Below, piece by piece: positions 1 to 6,515 of a stretch of 6,737 nt of DNA. Below the pieces are notes generated by a model. That model worked only from the letters and a program-made list of their open reading frames with translations, ran no database searches and was not told the origin of the DNA. The DNA is from CAZEYT01 sp964516295 (lineage in GTDB: Bacteria; Verrucomicrobiota; Verrucomicrobiia; Chthoniobacterales; Terrimicrobiaceae). Positions within the stretch are counted from its first letter, which is position 1. Every line of letters begins with the position of its first letter. The position numbers and the translations under genes are program-made. The stretch is taken from assembly GCA_964516295.1 (NCBI GenBank), contig CAZEYT010000115.1, forward strand, positions 1-6,737, written 5' to 3'.

Positions 1-295
1 CCGCCAAGGCCGCCCGCGCCGCTTCGGGATGAAACCTCCGCCCGACGAGCCAGTAACCATTGCGTCTCAAGTCTTCCAGCGTATTGATCGGTTTTCCGTA
101 GTCCTCTTCCCGAAAGCGCTTTCCCTTCTCCCCGTAGCCGATGTTTTCCGTGACCCGTTCGCCGTCGATGAAAAAAAGCTGCTCGTGGACAAACTCGATA
201 TTCAGCGCATCGCCCAGACGGTTGTTGGTAACGGGCGCTATCCAGGAAAATCCATCCAGAAATCGCTTTCCAAACTGGCAGTAGGAGGCATCCAT
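1..295 (-). CDS. Unrecognised protein, N-terminal part (runs off left edge)
   Basis: An open frame of 98 codons starts at ATG 295-293 and continues past the left edge without a stop. I do not recognise the family. The visible part reads as a real soluble protein: it begins MDASYCQFGKRFLDGFSW, has mixed hydrophobic and charged content, contains an FFIDGERV stretch near residues 41-48, and ends in a helical, Ala-rich run after GYWLVGRRF (about residues 80-88). Third codon positions are mostly G or C, as expected here, unlike the opposing plus-strand frame. No signal peptide or membrane segment is visible. The frame stays open upstream to a stop at 454-452, but the only other conventional start there is a TTG at 424 deep inside the preceding gene, so ATG 295 is preferred. 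A GGATGG six bases before the ATG is at best a weak ribosome site. It follows the membrane-anchored protein gene by 49 bases and may be co-transcribed with it. Confidence 0.6.
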   Translation of the reverse strand, partial: MDASYCQFGKRFLDGFSWIAPVTNNRLGDALNIEFVHEQLFFIDGERVTENIGYGEKGKRFREEDYGKPINTLEDLRRNGYWLVGRRFHPEAARAALA

Positions 296-344
296 GCGCC
301 GCCATCCAACACCCGCGCCAACGAAATCGAAATCAGAAAAAAAA

Positions 345-1031
345 TCAGTCGCCGACTTCGAGCACCAGGACTCCGGGCTCCACGCGCAGGTTTTTGATGC
401 CCTGAATTCCTCCCGTCTCCCCAAAAGCCTGATCGAGCAGATTCTCCCCTTTCAAGCCGCCCAGCCACTCCTTCGGCAGACTGAGTCCGAAAACCGTAAC
501 GTCTTCAATGACGAGATACGGTTTTCCCTCGCCGCCGATGGACACACGAAAGCGCCCGCGCATCCGAAAGGTCGTCCCCGCCCCGACGGGAAAATCCTCG
601 GGAATCGGAATGGCGAGGTAGGCGTGAATCGCATCCTGCGCGAACTCAAACCGCACCTTGTCGCCGAGATCGGTGTTCTGGTTGAGGAGTCCGTTGATCT
701 CCCGCTCGGTCAGTTGCAGCGTTTTGGAGCCGGGAACGTAGACCCGCTCGTCCACCACAGGAGACGGGCTTGCCGTTGAGGCGGCCACGGGCAGAGGCGT
801 CGAGGGCGTCAGGGGAATGCTCCCGCCTTCGAGCTCCTTGAGCTTCTCCTCCACCACCACTTTCTCCTGCGCCGTGAGAACAACCGGCCGGATGGGCCGC
901 TGGATCCACCAGATCGTCGTGGCCACCGTTCCGGCGATCAGGAGCAGCAACAAAAGCACACCCCCGCAGCCCAGAAGAACGGGGGAAATCCGGCGGGGTT
1001 CGCGAGGCGGTGGCGTTTCCATGAAGGTCAC
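345..1031 (-). CDS. Membrane-anchored protein of unknown function (228 aa)
   Basis: I do not recognise a named family. The protein has a short basic, proline-rich N-terminus (residues 1-16), one strong transmembrane helix at about 17-43 with a six-leucine run, then a charged helix (about 53-69) that could form a short coiled coil. A Pro/Ser/Thr/Ala-rich linker follows at about 72-93, then a compact domain at about 98-228. Positive charges before the helix predict an N-in, C-out single-pass protein with the domain outside the cytoplasmic membrane. The domain includes LTEREINGLLNQ (107-118) and a beta-rich part (about 124-181) with a run of Gly and hydrophobic residues. GTG 1031 is chosen over ATG 1022 (residue 4) because GGAGGA lies five bases upstream of it. 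The gene follows the aminotransferase by 54 bases. The real-gene call is firm; the function is unknown, and a role in lipid or cell-wall binding would be a guess. Confidence 0.82.
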   Translation of the reverse strand: MTFMETPPPREPRRISPVLLGCGGVLLLLLLIAGTVATTIWWIQRPIRPVVLTAQEKVVVEEKLKELEGGSIPLTPSTPLPVAASTASPSPVVDERVYVPGSKTLQLTEREINGLLNQNTDLGDKVRFEFAQDAIHAYLAIPIPEDFPVGAGTTFRMRGRFRVSIGGEGKPYLVIEDVTVFGLSLPKEWLGGLKGENLLDQAFGETGGIQGIKNLRVEPGVLVLEVGD

Positions 1032-1036
1032 CCTAG

Positions 1037-1045
1037 TCCTCCCCC
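1037..1045 (-). promoter_or_regulatory. Shine-Dalgarno site for the membrane-anchored protein
   Basis: The minus strand reads GGGGGAGGA here, five bases before GTG 1031. It is the only strong Shine-Dalgarno match in front of any gene in this window, and it decides the start: ATG 1022 would be 14 bases away from it. Confidence 0.7.
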
Positions 1046-1085
1046 GCCGGGGAGAAAAGATTTCTGATGAAGCTTGTCGCGCCCG

Positions 1086-2162
1086 TCAGCCCGGGAACGT
1101 GTCTTCGAGCGCGGCCAGGAGTTCCGAGATGGTCTCGGTCGTCTCATCGCCCATGTTCGAAATGCGGAAGGTCTTTCCTTTGATCTTCCCGTAGCCGCCG
1201 TCGATCACCAACGCGTGCTTCTCGCGCAGCGCCTTGATCCACACCGCCACATCGACGTCGCGATTGTTCTTCACGCAGGTAAGCGAACGCGAGCGGTAAC
1301 CGTCTGGCGCGAAAAATTCGAACCCCATCGATTTCACCCACTCGTGAACCTGGGCATTCAAAGCGGCATGCCGCGCGTGTCGGGCTTCGACCCCCTCGGC
1401 GAAAATGTCATCGAGCTTCGATGCCAGCGCGTTGATGAGCGAAATCGCCGGTGTGCTCGGCGTCATGTCGTCCGCCTGGTTTTTCGCGAACTCCACGAAA
1501 TCGAAATAATACCCCCGGCCCGGAATCGACTCGGCCCGCTTCATCGCCCGCTCGGAAACCGCAAAAAGAGCGAGCCCCGGCGGCATGGCAAGCGCCTTCT
1601 GGCTCCCGGTCAAAAGCACGTCAATGCCGAGCTCATCCATCGGGATCGGCTCGGTGGAAAACGACGACACGCTGTCGACGATGAACATTACCTCGGGGAA
1701 CTCGCGCATCACCGTCGCGATTTCCGCCAACGGATTGCGAATGCCGCACGAGGTTTCATTGTGAATGAGCGTGAGTGCATCGAAGCCCCCGGCCGAAAGT
1801 TTCTCCCGAACCAGCTCCGGCAACACCGGCTGGCCCCACTCCACCTGCAGCGCCTCGGCCTCGAGCCCGCAGCGTTTGCTCACATCGAACCACTTGTCGG
1901 AAAAGGCCCCGCACATGCAGTTGAGCACCTTTTTCCCGACCAGATTGCGCAACGCTCCCTCCATCACCCCCCAAGCGGAAGACGTGGAAAGAAAAACGGG
2001 ACGCGTTGTACCGAAGAGCGTTTGCAACCGTGGCTGAATCCCGGCGTAGAGTTTTTTGAATTCGCCGCCCCGGTGCCCGATCATCGGCGCGCACATGGCG
2101 CGGAACGTTTTCTCGGAGACTTCCACGGGACCGGGGATGAAGAGTTTGATGTGCGAAGGCAT
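1086..2162 (-). CDS. PLP-dependent class V aminotransferase (alanine/serine-glyoxylate or phosphoserine type)
   Basis: A fold-type I, class V aminotransferase of 358 residues, the usual length for the alanine-glyoxylate / serine-glyoxylate group, which transfers an amino group to glyoxylate or a related 2-oxo acid in the cytoplasm. Visible motifs: N-terminal LFIPGPVEVSE (7-17); IGHRGGEF (28-35); a cofactor phosphate loop STSSAWGVMEG (59-69); NETSCG (135-140); the Asp that pairs with the pyridine nitrogen in IVDSVSS (D163); the Schiff-base lysine in TGSQKA (K189); TPSTPAI (234-240); and a C-terminal TFRISNMG (331-338) whose Arg333 should bind the substrate carboxylate. The frame opens further upstream to GTG 2231, but the 23 extra residues look non-coding and the family begins near the chosen ATG. 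No Shine-Dalgarno sequence precedes it. Related enzymes replace SerC in serine synthesis in some lineages, so phosphoserine aminotransferase is an alternative role; no serA neighbour is visible. Confidence 0.9.
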   Translation of the reverse strand: MPSHIKLFIPGPVEVSEKTFRAMCAPMIGHRGGEFKKLYAGIQPRLQTLFGTTRPVFLSTSSAWGVMEGALRNLVGKKVLNCMCGAFSDKWFDVSKRCGLEAEALQVEWGQPVLPELVREKLSAGGFDALTLIHNETSCGIRNPLAEIATVMREFPEVMFIVDSVSSFSTEPIPMDELGIDVLLTGSQKALAMPPGLALFAVSERAMKRAESIPGRGYYFDFVEFAKNQADDMTPSTPAISLINALASKLDDIFAEGVEARHARHAALNAQVHEWVKSMGFEFFAPDGYRSRSLTCVKNNRDVDVAVWIKALREKHALVIDGGYGKIKGKTFRISNMGDETTETISELLAALEDTFPG

Positions 2163-2291
2163 AATGCGAACGTAGAGATTACGACGCCGGATTCCGGATG
2201 GGAATCGGAATTCCTGCGAAGCGTCCGGCACCGTGAAAATGCGTCCCGAAAGATTCCTCTTGTCCTACCGATGGCGGGGCCAGCGGAACAC
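2163..2291 (-). promoter_or_regulatory. Intergenic leader before the aminotransferase
   Basis: This is the only gap above 60 bases, so it is the likeliest place for an internal promoter or a 5' leader. I see no convincing -35/-10 pair and no terminator for the upstream operon. It contains a small hairpin: GATTCC at 2190-2195 pairs with GGAATC at 2201-2206 across a five-base loop, next to the palindrome GGAATTCC at 2208-2215. The structure is too small to call a riboswitch or an operator with confidence. Confidence 0.3.
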
Positions 2292-3245
2292 TTACTTTGG
2301 GTGGTTCGATCGCTTTTGTCTCTTTGCGCCTGGAGCTCTGCCCCGGGCGTTTTTCCTGCCCGGGGTGGTGAAGTGGTCCCAGCCGCCGGGCCAGTCTCGC
2401 GGGGCCAGGTTGGTGTCGGTGAGGCGGCCGATGGGTGTGAGCGGGATTTCGGGAAACGCGGCGGGCCAGGTGCGCCGGAGACGGGCGGCTTCGCCGGGGG
2501 GAAGCGCAAAGAGAAGCTCGTAATCTTCGCCATCCGTGAGTGCTTGGGAAACATCGCAACCGGGCTGACAGGGGATCGCGTCGAGGTCGACTTCAAAGCC
2601 GCACCCACTGGCACGGGCAAGCCGGGGAAGATCGCTGCCGAGGCCGTCGCTCAGGTCCATCATGGCGCGGGGACGGGCATTTACGACGAGCCACCGGGCT
2701 TCAGCGAGGCGGGGGACAAAATCAAGATGGTGCCCTCCCAGCGAACCGCCGAGGCGACCGGTGACAAAGAGCAGGTCGCCCGGGCGTCCGCCCGAGCGGG
2801 TCACACAGTCGCGGCGGGCGACCCAGCCGGTGAGCGCTACCGAGACGGCCAGTCCGTCCGGCAGACGCGACAATTCACCTCCGGCAATTCCGACGCCGAA
2901 CCTCTCCGCGGCACGGGTGACACCTTTGTAAAATCTTTTCCAATAGGCGGCGTCCACCTGATCGTCCGCGAGGAGTGTGAGAAGAGCCTGCGCCGGACGT
3001 CCGCCCATGGCGGCGACGTCACTGATCGTTCGGCAAAGCGCTTTCCACCCGACGCGGGCCGGGTCCTCCTCCCGAAGAAAATGGACCCCGGCAACAACGC
3101 AGTCGGTTTTGAGAAGTTGATCTTCCTTTGCCCCGGGCACGCGGATGACGGCGCAATCATCTCCAGGCCCGACGACAAGCCCCGCGCCGGTCGGCAGCCC
3201 CGGCAGCAGGCGCGCGAGGAGCGCATCCTCGGGCGAGTGTTTCAT
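2292..3245 (-). CDS. thiL: Thiamine-monophosphate kinase ThiL
   Basis: ThiL phosphorylates thiamine monophosphate with ATP to give thiamine diphosphate, the last step of vitamin B1 cofactor synthesis in the cytoplasm. The 317-residue length fits the family, which belongs to the PurM/AIR-synthase fold. Motifs in order: GPGDDCAVI (26-34), metal and nucleotide binding; LKTDCVVAGVHF (45-56); ISDVAAMGG (74-82), dimer and ATP site; AGGELSR (121-127); MMDLSDGLGSDL (195-206); and TDGEDYELLF (237-246), C-terminal domain. Two positions differ from the common pattern: the usual GGD is GGE (E124), and the usual GGEDYEL is DGEDYEL (D238). The other acidic residues are kept, so activity is likely. The C-terminal tail (about 296-317) is strongly basic. 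ATG 3245 overlaps the stop of the upstream protease gene as ATGA and has no Shine-Dalgarno sequence, so translation is probably coupled. The frame is open further upstream, but the extra stretch lies inside the protease gene and is unlike ThiL. Confidence 0.93.
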   Translation of the reverse strand: MKHSPEDALLARLLPGLPTGAGLVVGPGDDCAVIRVPGAKEDQLLKTDCVVAGVHFLREEDPARVGWKALCRTISDVAAMGGRPAQALLTLLADDQVDAAYWKRFYKGVTRAAERFGVGIAGGELSRLPDGLAVSVALTGWVARRDCVTRSGGRPGDLLFVTGRLGGSLGGHHLDFVPRLAEARWLVVNARPRAMMDLSDGLGSDLPRLARASGCGFEVDLDAIPCQPGCDVSQALTDGEDYELLFALPPGEAARLRRTWPAAFPEIPLTPIGRLTDTNLAPRDWPGGWDHFTTPGRKNARGRAPGAKRQKRSNHPK

Positions 3246-4030
3246 TGGAGAAACCCGGGCCAGAAGACGGCCACGAGAACCGTGATGCCGTTGAACAGGG
3301 CGTGGAGCGCGATGGGAGCCCAGAGCGAACCCGTGCGCTCGTAGAGAAGCGTCAGGGCGACTGAAAGAAGGAACAACCCCGGCAGAGAAGCCGGGTGGCC
3401 GTGGATGACGGCGAAGACGACGGCACTGAAGACCAGCGCCGGGATCCGACCCGCAAATTGCCGGCACATGCCATAGAGACAGCCGCGGAAAATGAGTTCC
3501 TCGGTCACCGGGGCGATGAGGACCGCGATGGCGGCGACGGCGAGACGCGATGTCCACGATTGGCTTTCCAACAGAAAGGTGACAATCGGCTGCGGGGCGG
3601 TGTCGGGTCCGACGATGGAATATGCCGCCCATTGCGCGAGAAAAATGTAGGGATAGGCGAGGAGCAGGGCCACCGGGACGAACCACCACTCGCGTGCAAA
3701 GCCCGACCACCGCAGGCCGAAGGCTTGGACGGGGCGGATGTTCCGGACGACGAGAAATCCGACCACAAAAACCACAATGGCCCCGTAGAGCGCCATGCTG
3801 GCAACGACCGACGACAGATCCACCCGCACGACCGGGCGGCTAGCGGCGGAAATCGCCATGAGGAGAAAAAATCCGACAATGAAGCCGATGAAAACGCTCT
3901 CCGGCCACGTCCATCGCGTCTCGGCAATGCGGGAAGGATCCCGGAGAGTGGCGGCGAAAACACGGCGGAGGAACCAGCCGGAGACGGCGGCAAGAACGAG
4001 AAGAACGAGCGCCTGTTCGGTCGGGCTCAC
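3242..4030 (-). CDS. CPBP-family intramembrane metalloprotease (Rce1/CAAX-like)
   Basis: A 262-residue multipass membrane protein with about seven or eight hydrophobic segments (roughly 5-20, 46-65, 76-95, 116-135, 162-176, 195-210, 217-232 and 236-257). The three family motifs are intact and in order: EELIFRG with catalytic E177, E178 and R182; FAVIH with F206 and H210; and HALFN with H243 and N247. These residues form the glutamate-dependent site of CPBP / Abi / Rce1 proteases in the inner membrane. Bacterial members act in bacteriocin self-immunity, peptide maturation or unknown processing; nothing here identifies a substrate, and there is no bacteriocin or prenylated-peptide gene nearby. 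The GTG start at 4030 overlaps the topoisomerase stop as GTGA, and the stop overlaps thiL as ATGA, so the gene sits in a coupled operon with housekeeping genes. No Shine-Dalgarno sequence is visible. Confidence 0.9.
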   Translation of the reverse strand: MSPTEQALVLLVLAAVSGWFLRRVFAATLRDPSRIAETRWTWPESVFIGFIVGFFLLMAISAASRPVVRVDLSSVVASMALYGAIVVFVVGFLVVRNIRPVQAFGLRWSGFAREWWFVPVALLLAYPYIFLAQWAAYSIVGPDTAPQPIVTFLLESQSWTSRLAVAAIAVLIAPVTEELIFRGCLYGMCRQFAGRIPALVFSAVVFAVIHGHPASLPGLFLLSVALTLLYERTGSLWAPIALHALFNGITVLVAVFWPGFLQ

Positions 4031-6507
4031 GCCGCTTTGGGAGTCGAGGCGCGCGGACGGGCCGGGCCTTTCTTGGCGGCGGGTTTCCGCTCTTCGAATT
4101 CAAAACCGACCTTGGCTCCGTCGAGCTTGAGATAAGCGGAAAACGGCCGGCCTTTTTTGGAAATGAAGCGCGGGATGAGATCCGTCTTGCCGGTCTCGAT
4201 CAATTTCACGACCTGTTCGCGCGGCACTTCGCGCTGGCAGAGGGATTTGCCCATGCGGAATTTGCACGCGGGGGTGTTGCTGCACTGCCAAGCGGTACCG
4301 GTGTCGTGAATGGTGCCGGTCTTGCATGCCGGACATGTGCCGATGGAAGGAAGCGCGGAAAAATCTATCGTTTGGGCCGCGGCATCCGGCTCGCCAAAGT
4401 CGAACGACTGCTTGCCCTCGGCATCGATTTTCACCACGGCCGCAAACGGGCGTCCCATCTTGCTGCGGAAGCCTTCCAGCGGACCGACGCGGCCGAGGGT
4501 GAGGAGCGACTCGACCTCCTCGCGCTCGAACTGGCGTCCGGCCATGTTTTTCCAAACGATCGCTCCGCATTTGGCACGGCACTCGAATGCTTTGAACGAC
4601 TCGACAAAGCCAAGGTGTCCACATTTCGGACATTTGACCTCGAGCGGCTGAAAGTTCCCTTCGACGGTGTCGCCGGTGAAGGTCTTGGCCTTTTCCACGA
4701 TGTCCTGGGTGAAGGCGCGGATCTCTTCCATAAATTGCGGCCGGGGCATTTCGCCACGTTCCATGCGTTTGAGTTTGTGTTCCCACTCGCCGGTGAGTTC
4801 GGGCGAGGTCAGCGCCTGCACGCCGAGGCCGCGGAGGAGCGTGATGAGGGCGAGGCCTTTCGACGTCGCGATGAGATCGCGGGCCTGACGGATCACGTAG
4901 CCATCCAAGATCAGGCCTTCGATGATCTGCGCGCGGGTGGCCGGGGTGCCGAGACCGCGCTGCGACATGGCCTCGCGGAGTTCCTCATCGTCCACGAGTT
5001 TTCCAGCCCCTTCCATGGCCGAGAGGAGCGTGGCTTCGTTGAAACGTGGCGGGGGCTTGGTCTCGTTCTCCTTGACCTCGAGAGCCTCGGTCGTGGCGGG
5101 CTCGCCGGGTTTCACCGGACAAACATTTTGGTCGTCCTCGCCCGCCGCGGCTTTTCCATAGACCGCCATCCACCCCGGATCGGTGATGATTTTCCCGTCG
5201 GTCTTGAAGGCCTCGCCATTCACGCGTGTGATGCGGGTCGTGACCTCGAACTGGGCGGCCGGATAGAACGCCGCGACGAACCGTCGCGCGACCATGTCGT
5301 AAACCTTCAACTCAAAATCATCGAGGTTCTTGGTCGAGACGCCGGTGGGAATGATGGCGTGGTGGTCGGTGACCTTGGCGTTGTTAAAAATTCTCTTGTT
5401 CGGTCGGACCCATCCGGCAGCGAGGGCTTTCTGGGCGTGGGCGGCGAGATCAGGCGCCTCGAGTTTTGTGAAAGCGGCTTTGACGTTCCCGATATTGTCC
5501 TCGGGCAGATAACGCGAATCCGTTCGGGGATAGGTGAGCACTTTGTGCCGCTCGTAAAGGGCCTGGGCGATCTGAAGTGTGCGTTTCGCGCTGAGACCGA
5601 AACGGGAGTTTGCCTCCCGCTGGAGAGTGGTCAGGTCGTAAAGTTGGGGCGCGATCTGGCTGGTTGGCTTCTTTTCCTCGGTGATCTCGCCGGGACGTCC
5701 GGTGCATTTCGCAACAATCTCGTCCGCCCGGGCACGATCCCAAAGTCGCTCCGGCTTGCCGTCTTCATCGACCCCTTTTTTGAAGGCCTCATCGAACCAG
5801 CGTCCACGATACTGTCCGGCCGAGACGCCGAAGTCGGCGAAAACCTCAAAATACGGGCGCGGTTTGAACGCGCGGATCTTCTCTTCGCGCTCCGCGAGGA
5901 TCGCCAGCGTCGGCGTCTGCACCCGGCCCACGGGTGTGAGCTGAAACCCGCCGCCTTTGGAATTGAACGCCGTCATGGCGCGCGTGCCATTGATGCCCAC
6001 GAGCCAGTCGCTCTCGCTGCGACACACGGCCGCGTCGGCGAGCGGGACCATCTCCTGACCGGCGCGGAGTTCCAAAAACGCCTCGCGAATTGCCTCGGGC
6101 GTCATGCTCTGAAGCCAGAGGCGCTTCGTGGGTTTTTTGCACCCGGCGAGCTTGATGAGGTAATGAAAGATGAGCTCTCCCTCGCGGCCGGCGTCGCAGG
6201 CGTTGATGACCTCGCCGACTTCCGCGCGCTTCAGGAGGCGCTTGATCAAGTTGAACCGCGATTGGGTTTTCTCGATCGGCTTGAGATCAAACTCGTCGGG
6301 AATGATCGGGAGATTCGCAAAGCTCCACTTACCCCGCTTTTTGTCCATCTCGTTCGGCAGGCAGAGCTCGACCAAGTGGCCGATGGCGGACGTCACAATA
6401 TACTCGTCGTTCTCGAAGTAGTCGTCCTTCTTGGGCAGCTTGCCGAGGACCTTGGCGAGATCCGAGGCCACGCTGGGCTTTTCGGCAATGACGAGGGTTT
6501 TGGACAT
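4027..6507 (-). CDS. topB: DNA topoisomerase III-type (type IA) with two C-terminal zinc-ribbon modules
   Basis: A type IA topoisomerase that cuts one DNA strand, passes another through and reseals, relaxing negative supercoils or decatenating DNA. Its 826 residues exceed the roughly 650-730 of typical TopB because of the C-terminal extension. The Toprim domain (about 3-140) starts with TLVIAEKPS (catalytic E9) and holds CDAGREGE (104-111), with Gly107 where TopA has the second Asp of DxD; DAGREGE is common in many TopB proteins. The core (about 155-590) has VGRVQTPT (193-200), the active-site Y326 in LTYPRTDSRYLP, DHHAIIPTG (381-389) and RGLGTPATR (517-525). Residues 626-804 hold two modules, each a Cys-pair ribbon (C626/629/643/647 and C725/728/742/748) followed by a Toprim_Crpt-like repeat containing GRPF. 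The tail is rich in Lys, Ala and Pro. ATG 6507 lies eight bases after the dprA stop, without a Shine-Dalgarno sequence. The dprA-topoisomerase pair usually involves topA, so this enzyme may do TopA's job here. Confidence 0.9.
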   Translation of the reverse strand: MSKTLVIAEKPSVASDLAKVLGKLPKKDDYFENDEYIVTSAIGHLVELCLPNEMDKKRGKWSFANLPIIPDEFDLKPIEKTQSRFNLIKRLLKRAEVGEVINACDAGREGELIFHYLIKLAGCKKPTKRLWLQSMTPEAIREAFLELRAGQEMVPLADAAVCRSESDWLVGINGTRAMTAFNSKGGGFQLTPVGRVQTPTLAILAEREEKIRAFKPRPYFEVFADFGVSAGQYRGRWFDEAFKKGVDEDGKPERLWDRARADEIVAKCTGRPGEITEEKKPTSQIAPQLYDLTTLQREANSRFGLSAKRTLQIAQALYERHKVLTYPRTDSRYLPEDNIGNVKAAFTKLEAPDLAAHAQKALAAGWVRPNKRIFNNAKVTDHHAIIPTGVSTKNLDDFELKVYDMVARRFVAAFYPAAQFEVTTRITRVNGEAFKTDGKIITDPGWMAVYGKAAAGEDDQNVCPVKPGEPATTEALEVKENETKPPPRFNEATLLSAMEGAGKLVDDEELREAMSQRGLGTPATRAQIIEGLILDGYVIRQARDLIATSKGLALITLLRGLGVQALTSPELTGEWEHKLKRMERGEMPRPQFMEEIRAFTQDIVEKAKTFTGDTVEGNFQPLEVKCPKCGHLGFVESFKAFECRAKCGAIVWKNMAGRQFEREEVESLLTLGRVGPLEGFRSKMGRPFAAVVKIDAEGKQSFDFGEPDAAAQTIDFSALPSIGTCPACKTGTIHDTGTAWQCSNTPACKFRMGKSLCQREVPREQVVKLIETGKTDLIPRFISKKGRPFSAYLKLDGAKVGFEFEERKPAAKKGPARPRASTPKAA
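4096..4335 (-). repeat. Zinc-ribbon plus Toprim_Crpt module 2 of the topoisomerase
   Basis: Residues 725-804 form the second copy: CPAC, then C742 and C748, the helix VPREQVVKLI, GKTDLIPRFISKKGRPFSA and a final GFEF. The match to module 1 is clear in the GRPF core and the aromatic-acidic-aromatic end. The second Cys pair is spaced by five residues rather than three, and linkers differ, so the duplication is old. Confidence 0.75.
4396..4632 (-). repeat. Zinc-ribbon plus Toprim_Crpt module 1 of the topoisomerase
   Basis: Residues 626-704 of the topoisomerase form the first copy of an internal protein repeat: CPKCG, a second Cys pair at 643 and 647, a helical stretch EREEVESLL, then GRVGPLEGFRSKMGRPFAA and a final SFDF. 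It aligns along its length with module 2. Such repeats in type IA enzymes are associated with single-strand DNA or protein binding. Confidence 0.75.
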
Positions 6508-6515
6508 GGGAAAAA

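Noticed and set aside
29..397. Plus-strand open frame of 122 codons at the left end
   Set aside because: Its third codon positions are not GC-biased, and the minus-strand frame over the same bases is more protein-like and continues the direction of the other genes.
238..468. Minus-strand frame of 76 codons overlapping the end of the membrane-protein gene
   Set aside because: Most of it overlaps a better-supported gene in another frame, and its low-complexity Arg/Gly/Ser content is typical of a GC-rich shadow. Its short hydrophobic stretch comes from the T8 tract.
1042..1052. CCCCGCCGGGG inverted repeat as a terminator between the aminotransferase and the membrane protein
   Set aside because: The stem is four pairs with a three-base loop and no T run follows on the minus strand. 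Its bases overlap the Shine-Dalgarno site.
2163..2230. Sigma-70 promoter with TAATCT near 2177 as the -10
   Set aside because: It matches the consensus at only three positions and has no acceptable -35 at 16-18 bases.
2163..2231. Aminotransferase start at GTG 2231 adding 23 residues
   Set aside because: The extra residues show no family similarity, the nearest purine-rich site is more than 20 bases upstream, and family members begin close to the LFIPGP motif.
1074..3344. Plus-strand open frame of 756 codons opposite the aminotransferase and thiL
   Set aside because: Its codons are in exact register with both minus-strand genes, so it stays open because those genes rarely use TTA, CTA or TCA. 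The product is rich in Arg and His with no recognisable motif, while both opposing genes have full family motifs.
2292..3710. Extension of thiL to a 472-codon frame starting at 3710
   Set aside because: The extra 155 codons lie within the protease gene in another frame, are Arg/Pro-rich and do not resemble ThiL. ATG 3245 gives a normal-length ThiL.
3395..4135. Plus-strand open frame of 246 codons opposite the CPBP protease
   Set aside because: It has the same in-register shadow explanation. Its product is a highly charged, low-complexity sequence, while the opposing frame carries the three protease motifs.
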